The notes: generated by a model from the letters alone, not told the origin. A stretch of 26,410 bases of DNA from Methylohalomonas sp034521715 (GCA_034521715.1 JAXHLY010000012.1:1-26410), one strand, 5' to 3'; counted from the stretch's first letter, positions 1 to 8,446 are shown. Program-made: numbers and translations.

Positions 1-19
1 CCCTGACCGGAGGGCGCGC

Positions 20-332
20 ATGAATAAGCCGCAGGCCCAGGCGCGACTCAGCCGTTTATTGGACATTCTTGAAACGCGCCGAGAATGGCGCGACGTTGTC
101 CGCTTCAATGTCCGGACGGGACAAATCGAAAAATTCCGGCCGCCGTTTTATCACGGCGCCGCGGTGAGTGACAGAACCCAGCGCCTGGGCGCACGTCGAC
201 ACTGTGCTCGCGACAGTGTGGCTGGAAAATGAATACGAGTTTGACGAGTCACTTAATAGTGACTTGGTGTTCGACGCTGTGACCGCGCGCGCCCATGATT
301 GCCCGCATGACCCATTTAAGATCGGAGGATGA
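20..332 (+). CDS. Hypothetical island protein, one frameshift
   Basis: I do not recognise this protein. The ATG at 20 opens a frame that ends at 232. A better continuation lies in another frame: from about 180 the frame reads AWAHVDTVLATVWLENE and runs to a TGA at 330–332. The shift falls near 170–185, so the gene is most likely about 104 residues with a single-base error. The N-terminal half is basic and the C-terminal half acidic (ENEYEFDESL). It has no signal peptide, membrane segment or cysteine motif. The reconstructed stop overlaps the start region of the next gene, as in a tightly packed phage-type operon. The reconstruction is inference and the function is unknown. Confidence 0.45.
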
Positions 333-981
333 ACATGAGTAAAAACCAAACTGCATTCGAAAAGTTCAGAGCGTTCAAGACGGAGCGCAAGACCCGGCTC
401 GAACAGCTGGATAAGGAAATCGAAAACCTGCAGTCCCAGGCGGCCTCGCTGGAGGATAAATACGAATCGGCTGTCGTTACTGCGAAAGATGGCGAGCTTG
501 GCAAACTCGAAAACGAGTTACGGCAGGCGCGCGAGAAACTGGCCACGCTTGAACAGCGCAAGAATATTCTCGCGAATACTGGATTCGCCCGGCGAGATTG
601 TCAGCCTGATCCAGGCTGTGGCCGCTGAGGCGGCAACAGAAATCTCGCGCAATCAGCCCAGAGGTCGAGTCGACGCTGGCAGCCGTTGAAAAGGCCCGCG
701 CCGAATACCTGGCGGCAGTGGAGCGTCATGGCGAGGTGATTGAACATTGCCGCCAGCAGCGCCGGCAGGTACAGCAGGCCGAGCAGGACCTGCCGGAGTC
801 AGTGGAAATCGAGAGCGTGGCTGTACCCGAAGATATTACTGAGTGCGACAAGGGGTATGGAATATTTACGCGTTCACGCGGCGGGTATTTTGTACTGGCT
901 CGTGAGGTTGCGGACGCCTTTTATGCCGCCAATCCGAACGAACTGCCCTATGAGTGCCGCGATGATTCGCGACTACTCTGA
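329..981 (+). CDS. Coiled-coil island protein, two frameshifts
   Basis: No family is recognised. The first 85 or so residues are a charged heptad-rich helix (KTRLEQLDKEIENLQSQ, LENELRQAREKLATLEQRK), which predicts a coiled coil. The opening frame fails near 575. The following segment (LDSPGEIVSLIQAVAAEA) is in a second frame to about 650. The rest (LAAVEKARAEYLAAVERHGE onward) is in a third frame to the stop at 981. Together they give about 215 residues with a second helical stretch and a globular C-terminus containing GYGIFTRSRGGYFVLAREVADAF. The initiator could be the ATG at 329 or the one at 335 (MSKNQ), which follows a GGAGG at 324–328. Its place among packed same-strand genes suggests a phage structural or accessory protein. 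That role is only inference. Confidence 0.5.
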
Positions 982-1021
982 GGTACACGCGAGCCATTAA
1001 ACGCCTGGCGGAGGCTGCAGA

Positions 1022-1444
1022 ATGAACACCCTAAAACCTGGCTTTTACCTCGTCGCGGCCGAAGGCGCGAAACCGGCGGCCGTCAATATAGATCATGCCC
1101 TGGTCAGTGAACACGCGCCGGACGTACTCAAACAGGAATACACGGCCGGCGTTCAGGCCGAGCGCGACCGGATTGTGAAAATTCGTTCCTACACGCCGCG
1201 AGGATTCGAGCGTGAAGCCGAGCAGGCGATCACCGCCGGCACTTCGCCTGGAGAGTTCGCCACAAGCGTTGTGGAAATTCAAAACGATCGCGGTGTCACC
1301 CTGGACGAGCTCGCCCGCGGCGGTCAGAGCGTGGCGCATGGCGGCAATCCTGCCGGCGATTCTTCCAGTGGCTCCCTGCCCAGCAGCAAAGCAATATTTC
1401 AGCGACGGCGCCAGCAGGCCGGGCATGATGAATCAAAAAGCTGA
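1022..1444 (+). CDS. Phage-type protein with protease-tail-like domain
   Basis: This is a 140-residue protein with an ATG start and a GGCGGAGG-type purine run just upstream. The middle section (residues about 45–85) contains AERDRIVKI followed by an acidic/alanine helix and AGTSPGEFATSVV. I associate that pattern with the C-terminal tail of phage S49/ClpP-like head maturation proteases. No catalytic protease domain is present here. The tail after residue 95 is low-complexity (Gly, Ser, Gln). The next gene encodes a visibly related segment, so the two may be a duplicated domain or pieces of a once larger protein. The gene overlaps its downstream neighbour by 17 bases. Function is unknown; the phage link is inference from the motif and context. 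Confidence 0.5.
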   Translation: MNTLKPGFYLVAAEGAKPAAVNIDHALVSEHAPDVLKQEYTAGVQAERDRIVKIRSYTPRGFEREAEQAITAGTSPGEFATSVVEIQNDRGVTLDELARGGQSVAHGGNPAGDSSSGSLPSSKAIFQRRRQQAGHDESKS

Positions 1445-1703
1445 TTCAGCATCGGAGATTGTCACGCGCGAACAGTACGAAACAGCACTGCGCGAGGCCA
1501 AGGCCGCGGCGATATTAGAAGAGCGGCAGCGCATCCTCGATTTGCTGGAAATGGATATCCCCGCTGCCGAACATCTGATCGCTGCTGCTATCGTTGAAGG
1601 CAAAACACGCGGCGAGGTTTCCGGGGAAATCCTGGCCGGCGCCATGCACGAGCAGTTGCCGGGAGGTTCACTAATATGGGCTTGTTCCAAAAAATCGGCC
1701 TGA
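1428..1703 (+). CDS. Small protein related to its upstream neighbour
   Basis: The protein has 91 residues from the ATG at 1428 (an in-frame ATG at 1431 is also possible). The core EERQRILDLLEMDIPAAEHL then EGKTRGEVSGEILAGA aligns by eye with AERDRIVKI and AGTSPGEFATSVVEIQ of the preceding protein. The two genes therefore look like tandem paralogues. Its start lies inside the end of the upstream gene and its end overlaps the next start (1676), consistent with translational coupling. It has no membrane segment or cysteine motif. The similarity to phage protease tails is weak, and function is not known. Confidence 0.5.
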   Translation: MNQKADSASEIVTREQYETALREAKAAAILEERQRILDLLEMDIPAAEHLIAAAIVEGKTRGEVSGEILAGAMHEQLPGGSLIWACSKKSA

Positions 1704-2438
1704 AAAAGAAGCCGCTGCCGCCGCCGGATCATCTTGCCGGTACTGAGATGCACATCCGGGCTGCGGCCGCGGCTTTCCTGGTTGCGGCCGGTAATGACAA
1801 ACAGCAAGCCAGCGTAATGATCGAGCGGATCGAAGCCAGGTTGCTGCGGCCGGATGATAATGTCGCGGATCTTCTCACAGCCCACTGCATACGCGAGCCT
1901 GACAATCCCCCTGCGAATTTGATTCAGGCACTGATTGAACTGCGCGCTCGATTACTGCCCGCAGCACGCCGATGCGGCGCCTGAGTACAAACATAAAATC
2001 CTGCAGTTTCTCGGTCGGCTTGTATCCGAGGATGATGCCGCTGCGCTGTATTTTTTAATCTGCAACGCACCCGCGCTGGAAAACGATGTAGAACGTCGCC
2101 GGCAATCGTTCAGTGATATCGTGAAACGGCCCAGTGCCCAGGCAGCGCTCAAGCGGGCAAGGAAGTCGGCCGAGAGAATCACGCTCGTGGATTTGACTCG
2201 CGATCAAACCCAATGCGCCGCGTGTCGCCGCGGCGAGGTCAATGTCGGCAGGATCGTCCCGATTCGACCGACCGATGCAAAATTAAAAAATCACGAGATA
2301 TGGGCCTGGATCTGCGAAGAATGCGATCGCGGACACCAAACACCCGAAAGCCGCGACCGGCTGCTGGCGGCGATTTTGGATTGGTATCTCTGCGACATTG
2401 GCAACCGCAACAGTCCGCTGGTCGGTTTTAACGGGTGA
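1676..2438 (+). CDS. Putative zinc-binding island protein, likely frameshifted
   Basis: Two overlapping frames probably form one gene of about 250 residues. The first runs from the ATG at 1676 (MGLFQKIGLKKK) to a stop at 1984. The second continues from the overlap (about 1960: ADAAPEYKHKILQFLGRL) to 2438. An alternative is two coupled genes, the second starting at a TTG near 1935. The N-terminus is a basic patch followed by an Ala-rich helix. The C-terminal third has a CAAC pair and a CEEC pair about 40 residues apart, a four-cysteine pattern typical of a structural zinc site. It is the last plus-strand gene of the left block. I do not recognise the family. Confidence 0.45.
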
Positions 2439-2649
2439 CTGTCAATGGCGGGTCCTTCTGGCGCCGCCATATCGTGCGATAATTCGCGCAGCGCAATATG
2501 TCTAGCGATCGATCCGCGTGCAAGTGATCACCTACGCGTTTCCCGGGAAACCGGATCGTGCATTTTTCAGTTGCCAGGATCTTCAAAGGCCTGACGCATT
2601 CCGGAAACGATAGCCGCCGGCCGGCAGTGTTGCATTGTAGAGATATGAC

Positions 2650-2844
2650 TTATTGATTTTCTTCGGTTTTCTTATTTCCAGGTCGAACTTGGACATTGCT
2701 GCCTGCATTTACCCAATTCTGACGTTCCTTGGGCTCTTCTTTAGGACGACGAATAAACGGTCCGATGCGCCGCATAATTGCGTCTAAATTATGTGAGGCG
2801 CTTTCTATCTCTTTTTTTCTTTTAGAATCAATTAATTGGGACAC
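2650..2844 (-). CDS. Small hypothetical protein, third gene of protease operon
   Basis: This is a 64-residue, very polar protein read from a GTG at 2844. No family is recognised. It is rich in Lys, Arg and Glu and carries RRPKEEP and a short WVNAGSNVQVRPG segment. The start overlaps the reconstructed end of the upstream protease gene (TGA at 2830–2828), so translational coupling is possible. The GTG start is uncertain because this area has many indels. A downstream in-frame ATG (DAIMRRIG) would give only about 40 residues. The overlap with the protease gene suggests a shared role, but nothing in the sequence defines it. Confidence 0.4.
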   Translation of the reverse strand: MSQLIDSKRKKEIESASHNLDAIMRRIGPFIRRPKEEPKERQNWVNAGSNVQVRPGNKKTEENQ

Positions 2845-3734
2845 AGAATGAATCCTCCACGCTTTCTACAGCTTTGCATACTTGATCGAGACAACATATA
2901 CGCTCCAGTGCGCGAGTATAATTCATAAACTTGTTTCCACACATCGGAGCCAATATCAATCATCTCTATATTTAGACTCATCAATCAGCGGCCCCTTCTG
3001 GCATATACAGAGGCCTTCCATGTGAGATGGTGCCCGCTCCAGGGTTTAAAAAAACGTTTATGTTTTTCTGAATATCATCGTCAGAAGAGCCAGTGCATCA
3101 TACCGCTCTTTCTAGGATTTTTACGGAGATATTTTGAGACAGGTCTATATATGATCGGAATGTGTTTATTTCCCTATCGTCATAATAAGCTAGTTGTTGA
3201 AGGAAAGGCTCGATGGGGCCGGACGTTCTGGCGACCTCAGAAAATAAACGATCATAGCCTGTCACCAAATTATGCGCCGAAAATGCTTTAAGTATTCCAT
3301 CTTCTTTTTTAATGATTTGAGGGTCTACCGGCCCAAGTTCAGAGGCCTGGCTCATCAATATCTTGCTGGCGCCCATAGATATTATACTGGCGGCAGACTT
3401 CGGTCTCTTCCCCGGCACGGAATAACGCCGCGATAGCAATCACCAGTACCGCCATATGCCCGGCATGCATTGACTATTCTTTCCGCTGCCAAACCATCGC
3501 CGCCCGGCGAACTAATCATTAAAATCAGCCCCTTAGTACAATCGATATTTTGCAGGATACTCTGGAGCATATCGCAGTCATCATCGGTAATATCGACCGG
3601 ATAATTGAAGCCAGTAAAAAATGTCACCAGCGTTCTATCTTCAAACTGCTTTTGAAGTTTTTTAGATAAACCAGCTCTGGTTAACTGGGGCTTGGCCGAC
3701 TTCCTGAGTTAATCTGTTTATGAATATTACGCAT
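2828..3734 (-). CDS. SDH-type ClpP-fold serine protease, several frameshifts
   Basis: The reconstructed product is about 300 residues, matching the serine dehydrogenase proteinase family (SDH_protease, PF01972), soluble relatives of SppA and ClpP. Visible pieces in order are an N-terminal LSKKLQKQFEDRTLVTFF, the LMISSPGGDGLAAERIVN oxyanion segment, the KSAASIISMGA segment with the expected nucleophilic serine, and SELGPVDPQI. A C-terminal SHGRPLYMPEG and LNIEMIDIGSDVWKQVYELY follow. These lie in different frames: shifts occur near 3680, 3440, 2995 and 2880, and an in-frame TGA sits at 3100–3098. The likely ATG (3734–3732) overlaps the stop of the upstream small gene, so the two are coupled. 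There is no signal peptide. Family assignment is firm; substrate and role are unknown. The breaks could be sequencing error or genuine decay. Confidence 0.7.
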
Positions 3735-3976
3735 CCTTGTCCCCCTTGCTTGACCATCTAGCTTTAGCGGCTGCTTTTGCGATTTCCTGCCTGCGCTGTT
3801 TAGAAAGCTTCTTAGCTCTAGCGGTACCTTCTTTCTGTCCACCTAGCCGACCAAGCGCAACCGCCGTCGGATCTTTTGCCATAATCTGGATTATCTCCTT
3901 GGCCTCAGCAGTCGAAATATCGACAATGATGTTTGGCTAATTGATTGGCGTCTCGGGGTCTTCTAGGCTTACTCAT
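3727..3976 (-). CDS. Small basic GG-K-rich protein upstream of protease
   Basis: The ATG at 3976 begins MSKPRRPRDANQLAK. After a shift near 3930 the frame continues as NIIVDISTAEAKEIIQIMAK and VALGRLGGQKGR. After another shift near 3815 it reads ARAKKLSKQRRQEIAKAA and AKARWSS to a stop at 3729–3727. The product is about 80 residues, strongly basic at its C-terminus, with a GRxGGxKG loop and Lys/Ala helices like those of small nucleic-acid-binding proteins. I recognise the pattern from many uncharacterised bacterial proteins but not a function. The stop overlaps the ATG of the protease gene. A plus-strand open frame over the same bases is a shadow of this gene. Confidence 0.55.
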
Positions 3977-4025
3977 GCAGGCAGAATAGCATAAGCGCTC
4001 AAGCATAGCGAGGGAGGGTGCCTAG

Positions 4026-4229
4026 ATGAGTGGAAAATGTCCCAAATGTGAGAAACTTATAACGTCAGTAAATATAGAACATGTAGACGTTTCGCAGACT
4101 TTTATGGCCAAGTGGCACGGGGTCTCCTATCTCTGCCCCTGGTGCCAAACCATATTGGGCGTGTCTATAGACCCTATCGCCATCAAGACCGATATCGTTA
4201 AGGAAGTCATCGGAGGGCTTGGGCGATAG
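4026..4229 (+). CDS. Small zinc-ribbon protein
   Basis: The 67-residue protein has CPKC at residues 5–8 and CPWC about 28 residues later, a standard four-cysteine zinc ribbon. A purine-rich GAGGGAGGG sequence sits just upstream of the ATG. It lies divergently from the minus-strand protease operon and may share its promoter region. The region between the two cysteine pairs is ordinary and soluble, and a short helical tail follows. Such proteins often bind nucleic acid or act as protein adaptors, but no specific role can be given. Confidence 0.55.
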   Translation: MSGKCPKCEKLITSVNIEHVDVSQTFMAKWHGVSYLCPWCQTILGVSIDPIAIKTDIVKEVIGGLGR

Positions 4230-4288
4230 AGACGCGGAGAGCGTGGCGCTTCTGTTTCTTGCATCTACGTTCTGCATCCAATTCTCCT

Positions 4289-4778
4289 ATGACTGAATTT
4301 CAAATTGAGCCATTACCCGGGGGGTCTATTGATTGACTTTCTTATTTCTTACATAACGCCAGTAGTACTTGGTGGAATAGGTGGAATTCTCTGCTGGATC
4401 TTGGCAACATGGTATGGCAGCACGGTGACTGAATTTGTCAGGATCCGCCGCGCAGCATTCACTCTGTTCAGCCGGGTCTCTGCAGAATATGGTGAAATTA
4501 AAGATCGCGGATTTTTCTTAGCTCCTCCAATGCCGAGCTATTCCATCAACCAGGTAATAGAACTACGCGACGGACTAACCGCCCTTGATTCAGAGATGCC
4601 CGGATGGATTCAAAAATTGGTGATGCTTGCCATCAACCGCGGCCGATACACCTTAATGGATATAGCATCAGAGTTAAATGATGCTGCCCTGGAGCAACCT
4701 AACGAACCGGTATTTATTGATAACATGGACCGTGCGGCGAATATGATGGGATATAGGGGCGGCGTCGAACGATCATAG
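4289..4778 (+). CDS. Membrane-anchored hypothetical protein, possible frameshift
   Basis: The long frame opens at a TTG (4305), which is a poor start. The ATG at 4289 reads MTEFQIEPLPGG in another frame and would join the long frame if the six-G run at 4319–4324 held one base fewer. The product would then be about 163 residues. Residues about 15–40 form one hydrophobic segment (ISYITPVVLGGIGGILCWIL), which predicts a single membrane anchor. The remainder is soluble and mainly helical, ending in RAANMMGYRGG. I recognise no family. It follows the zinc-ribbon gene on the same strand after a gap of about 60 bases. Confidence 0.5.
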
Positions 4779-4831
4779 CCGACGTAAAATAACCGCCTTA
4801 CAAGTCGCGCCCTTTATTATTAGGCAACGGA

Positions 4832-5188
4832 TCATGTATAGGCACCTGCAACGAGCCGGGCGAGTTTTCGAGCCCGAAAATCTACCCTGTTGCCGCTCTG
4901 TAGTATCGTAGCAATATCGATATACCCGTCAGGATGGAACTCACCCCATTGCTCAAGCTGGTAGATCAGGCAGGCGCAGTAACAATCTGCGCTCGACTTC
5001 CTCGTCGTTGCTCTTCCCTGCATTCGACTGTGAACACGGACTCCAGCGATGAACAGCCGATCCATTGAGGCTGTTCTGACCAGGTAATACCCCAGCGCGA
5101 TTCGAAATATCTGAGCGTGCGTCTCGCAGCATTGCGTTAATCCGTAGTGAAGCTGGCCGCGTATCGTAACGGCATTTTCACGCTCCAA
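4832..5188 (-). CDS. Hypothetical protein, uncertain
   Basis: This is a 118-residue open frame with a TTG start; a GGGG run lies a few bases upstream. It contains a mixed helical body (ALGYYLVRTASMDRLF, then CYCACLIYQLEQWGEFHPDG) with an ordinary amino-acid make-up, and no frame on the other strand competes with it. The family is not recognised. It precedes the SRAP gene on the same strand by about 110 bases. It may be a real island gene or a chance open frame. Confidence 0.35.
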   Translation of the reverse strand: MERENAVTIRGQLHYGLTQCCETHAQIFRIALGYYLVRTASMDRLFIAGVRVHSRMQGRATTRKSSADCYCACLIYQLEQWGEFHPDGYIDIATILQSGNRVDFRARKLARLVAGAYT

Positions 5189-5296
5189 TTACAAACCCCG
5201 GCTCACAAGGGAAGGCGCGAGCCGGGTGTGGCGGCTTGCCGGGCTAATTGGCTCAGACAACGCTAGTTTCTCGGGAATATGATCGGCGAGCAACTG

Positions 5297-5946
5297 CTAG
5301 CCGGTGGGCTCAATCAATTCGGGTCCCTCGTTTTTCGGGCTATTGACTCGCGTAGAGATCGGGTAGGCCTCCCATTCCGATAGCGGTTCCTGTAACAGCG
5401 CAACAATGCTGTGACAGGGCGTTTCCGGGTTCAGCCAGGCCTTCCAGGCGTGCTCGGGCAAGCACCAGCGGCATCCGGGGATGAATGTGTCGGACAGACT
5501 CACACCGCCTGCCCGGTGATGAGCGTGTACGTGTCCAGCGTGTTCCCGATTCTGCCATCGCTCCCATAGGCCGGCGAGCGAATGCCTCGCCGCTCCGTGG
5601 ATGTGATACGGCTGCTTTCCGGCCTCGACTTTTCGCCATTCATACCAGCCATCGGCCGGACCAGGCAGCGCCTGGTGTGGTATGCGTCCCGGTAAAAGGG
5701 TTTCTGTGCGACGGTTTCCATCTTCGCATTGATTGTGCTGTACCTCGTCTTTGGCTCTTTCAGCCAGTGCGGCACCAGGCCCCACTTGAAGGCGGCCAGC
5801 AAAGGCCGTTTTTCGGTCTGATAGATGACAGGATTGTTTTGGCCAGGCGACAGATTAAACCGCGGCTGGATATCAGAAAGATCAACGCCAAGCGTATGAC
5901 TCAATTTATCAGACTGCTGGTTGCTGAATGAATACCGACCGCACAT
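5297..5946 (-). CDS. yedK: SRAP-domain DNA-crosslink protein (YedK/HMCES type), frameshifted
   Basis: SRAP proteins form a covalent bond to abasic sites in single-stranded DNA and shield them. The hallmarks are present: Met-Cys-Gly-Arg-Tyr at the start (catalytic Cys2), RFNLSPGQ with Asn31, GWYEW with the conserved Glu, LAGLWERW, and HPRMP with the active-site His. The first 95 or so residues lie in one frame. The rest alternates among frames, with shifts near 5660, 5560, 5500 and 5470. The full length of about 215 residues is normal for the family. All catalytic residues are recoverable, so indel error is likelier than decay. It is encoded in the island next to phage-like regulators. Such genes occur both in chromosomes and in phages. 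Confidence 0.8.
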
Positions 5947-6015
5947 AGTGTTGCGCCTATAATTGAACGGTTATATCTTATCAAGACGGATACGCCATAC
6001 AGTTACCGGGGTAAC

Positions 6016-6251
6016 GTGTCAATTAAAACCAACAAGACTCATTTGGCCCCGTCTGGACACCGCATGGGTGAGTCACACCCGAAAGCGGTCTTGCCTGACG
6101 AGGATATTGTGCTAATTCGGGAACTGAACCGACAGGGTATCGGTTACAAGAAGCTAGCGGAAAAATTTCCGCGGCCGGACGGTACACCCACTCCCGCATT
6201 TCAACCATTCAAAGCATTTGTATCATGCGGACTCGCTATTCAGCAGGCTAA
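6016..6251 (+). CDS. Small HTH-like phage-type protein, one frameshift
   Basis: The opening frame (GTG at 6016) reads GESHPKAVLPDEDIVLIREL and GIGYKKLAEKF. This resembles short phage or mobile-element proteins in which a two-helix region precedes a recognition helix. After about 6175 the continuation in another frame, YTHSRISTIQSICIMRTRY, fits the expected third helix and stops at 6249–6251, giving about 78 residues. The open frame as written instead runs on to 6297, with a composition unlike the family. It abuts the antitermination-like gene. DNA binding is inferred from the helix pattern only. Confidence 0.5.
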
Positions 6252-6256
6252 GATGG

Positions 6257-6645
6257 ATGCTGGCCAATCAAACAAGCGCAACCGAACTATCACCTAGTTG
6301 CCGGCAATGCGTCGAGGCGAAACTGGAAGGCTGGGCGGCCTGGTCGGCGAAACTCGAAGATCTCGGCCTTGGATATCCTGCACGAGTTAATTACTACAGC
6401 CAGCCCCGCAACCCTGGCGAAGCGAACCCGAACGTGCCGGCTTGTATACTGGACGATGAAGCCGCCATGAAGGTGGAGGCCGCTGTCCGCGACCTGCCGC
6501 AGCTGCTGCGTGATGTTGTCGTTGCCGAGTGGCTGCATCGAGGCACGCGAATCCAGAAATCTAAACTGTGTCACTGCGATCCAGAAAGACGTTTACGCGG
6601 CGGCTTAACCTGGCATATCTGGAGCTATACCAGCAGCTGCGTTGA
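6257..6645 (+). CDS. Phage antitermination protein Q-like, one frameshift
   Basis: The protein shows the pattern of small phage antitermination Q-like proteins. EAKLEGWAAWSAKL and LGLGYP come near the start, and a LPQLLRDVVVAEWLHRG helix sits in the middle. An end reading RRLNLAYLELYQQLR is found in a second frame. The ATG at 6257 follows the stop of the small HTH-like gene by a few bases. The shift is near 6570, after which the stop is TGA at 6643–6645, giving about 129 residues. In phages such proteins allow RNA polymerase to read through terminators of late genes. This gene supports a phage origin for the island. Family assignment is by pattern. Confidence 0.6.
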
Positions 6646-6787
6646 CAGTTCCAACCTATTGAACAGCAGCCAGGGGCTATTCTCATCACCCTAATATAAT
6701 GGGTCTCTTTCAGCGTTTCGCTATTGTGTGGCGGGTTGTGAACGCAGCTGTTGGGCGGGCTATAACTAATTGATTATAAACAAAGTA

Positions 6788-6863
<76 letters not shown>

Positions 6864-6965
6864 TTGCAGAGCATATTTTAACGGATGGCCGGTTTAATCG
6901 CTACAGCCGCCCGCCGGCCGGCTGTCATAATGGCCGCAAATCATCCACAACAGCCAGGTCAGAGC

Positions 6966-7640
6966 ATGCCGGAGCCGCTGTCCGTTATTGTGCCGACGCT
7001 GAACGAGTCGCGCTGTATCGAGGCCACACTGCAGTCATTGCAGCCATTCCGGCAGAATGGCCACGAAATTATTGTTGCCGATGGTGGCAGTTACGATAAT
7101 ACCAGGGCGATCGCCGGGCCGCTCGCGGATCATGTAACCGTGTCGGAGCCCGGCCGCGCCCGCCAGATGAACGCGGGGGCAGCGCAGGCACGACATGAAA
7201 TACTGCTATTTCTGCATGCCGATACCCGGTTACCGGCAACAGCCGTGGACGATATCAATACAGTGCTGGCCAGCGGTTATCTCTGGGGGCGGTTTGATGT
7301 GCATATCGTGCCGGGAGACATGCTATTGAAAGTGGTTGCAGTCATGATCAATCTGCGTTCCCGGCTCAGCGGCGTTGCTACCGGCGACCAGGCGATTTTT
7401 GTGCGGCGTCATCTGTTTGAGGCGATCGGCGGTTATCCTGAAATCCGCCTGATGGAGGACCTGGCATTAAGTGATCGGCTGAAGCAGCATGGCAGACCCG
7501 CCTGCCTGAACAGCCGTGTTGCGACCTCGGCAAGACGCTGGCAGCAGCATGGACGCCTGCGCACAATTTTAACCATGTGGTGTCTGCGGCTTGCCTACCG
7601 GCTCGGCGTGGATCCGGATAAACTCGCACAGTATTACTAG
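6966..7640 (+). CDS. Glycosyltransferase, arsenosugar type (TIGR04283-like)
   Basis: This is a family 2 (GT-A fold) glycosyltransferase of about 224 residues. LSVIVPTLNES near the start, VADGGSYDNT, and FLHADTRLP with the metal-binding acidic residues are all visible. GATGDQAIF-type residues and LMEDLALSDRL near the C-terminus match the small family annotated with arsenosugar biosynthesis. The frame is open from 6885, but the ATG at 6966 places the family N-terminus correctly. The next gene encodes the partner transferase nine bases downstream, a common pairing. No arsenic methyltransferase or radical-SAM gene is in the window, so the arsenosugar role is taken from family naming. Confidence 0.85.
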   Translation: MPEPLSVIVPTLNESRCIEATLQSLQPFRQNGHEIIVADGGSYDNTRAIAGPLADHVTVSEPGRARQMNAGAAQARHEILLFLHADTRLPATAVDDINTVLASGYLWGRFDVHIVPGDMLLKVVAVMINLRSRLSGVATGDQAIFVRRHLFEAIGGYPEIRLMEDLALSDRLKQHGRPACLNSRVATSARRWQQHGRLRTILTMWCLRLAYRLGVDPDKLAQYY

Positions 7641-7649
7641 TAATCCCGC

Positions 7650-8294
7650 ATGACTGATCCCAGAGGCATATTGGCAATATTCAGCAAGCCGCCGCGACCC
7701 GGCGAGGTCAAACGGCGCCTGATACCGACGCTGGGTGAAAGCGGTGCAGCCGCGCTTTATCGACGGATGCTGGAATACACCCTGGCCAAGGCCAGCACCA
7801 GCGGTTTTGCCGCCGTTGACTTGTGGTGTACCGATAGCGGTGATGCGGAAGTACGCCGACTGGCTGCAGGACAGGGGGTCCGCCTGCAGCAACAGACCGG
7901 CGCCGATCTGGGCCAGCGCATGGCGAATGCACTGACGGTTACGCTGGCGCGGGCACGTTTTGCTGTGCTTATTGGCTGTGACTGCCCGGCATTGACCGCA
8001 GAGGATCTCCGGCGGACCTCGGGCTGGCTGCGTTCGGGCGCGGATGCCGTGATAGGTCCGGCCAGTGACGGCGGTTACTACCTGATCGCGCTACGCCGCC
8101 CGCTGCTCGATCTGTTTACGGATATCGCCTGGGGCACCGATCAGGTGCTTGAGGAAACCCGTACCCGTCTGCGTCATGCCAGCGTGACCTGGCATGAACT
8201 GCCGGAATACCACGATATCGACAGGCCCGAGGATCTGCAGTATTTGCCTGCAGACATGGACTGGGGGTTGCCTGAAAATTGCGCAGCAAGATGA
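7650..8294 (+). CDS. Glycosyltransferase, TIGR04282-like
   Basis: The 214-residue protein has the N-terminus ILAIFSKPPRPGEVKRRL, the hallmark of the small nucleotidyl/glycosyltransferase-like family TIGR04282. LIGCDCPALTAEDL, GPASDGGYYLIAL and ELPEYHDIDRPEDL follow in the usual order. It lies nine bases after the partner transferase and is surely in the same operon. The family is usually annotated as an arsenosugar biosynthesis glycosyltransferase; biochemical proof for this gene is lacking. Length and motifs are complete and the frame is intact. Confidence 0.85.
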   Translation: MTDPRGILAIFSKPPRPGEVKRRLIPTLGESGAAALYRRMLEYTLAKASTSGFAAVDLWCTDSGDAEVRRLAAGQGVRLQQQTGADLGQRMANALTVTLARARFAVLIGCDCPALTAEDLRRTSGWLRSGADAVIGPASDGGYYLIALRRPLLDLFTDIAWGTDQVLEETRTRLRHASVTWHELPEYHDIDRPEDLQYLPADMDWGLPENCAAR

Positions 8295-8414
8295 ATTTGG
8301 TTACTCTCGCGCCTCCTACGGGAAAGGGTGGTAACGACGGAACTCACTGCGTTGAGTCTCAAACGATTCGTATTGATTAAGCTGTCCTTTGCGAGCGACG
8401 AGATACGGTTTTTT

Positions 8415-8434
8415 GGAGAGGTGGCCGAGTGGGT
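8415..8434 (+). pseudogene. 5' fragment of a tRNA-Ser gene
   Basis: Fifteen bases, GGAGAGGTGGCCGAG, are identical to the start of the intact tRNA-Ser at 8552, followed by TGGGT in place of CGGTC. After the D arm the similarity ends: no anticodon arm or 3' half follows. It is a truncated copy 137 bases upstream of the full gene, probably left by duplication or by a repeat that carries part of a tRNA. Confidence 0.7.
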
Positions 8435-8446
8435 GGAGGTCGACCA

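Noticed and set aside
3098..3100. In-frame TGA in the protease gene as a selenocysteine codon
   Set aside because: No selenocysteine insertion hairpin is evident, the family has no selenocysteine at this place, and the gene carries several other indels.
3737..3940. A hydrophobic plus-strand frame resembling a small membrane protein
   Set aside because: It is the complement of the small basic gene upstream of the protease, whose pattern is much more gene-like.
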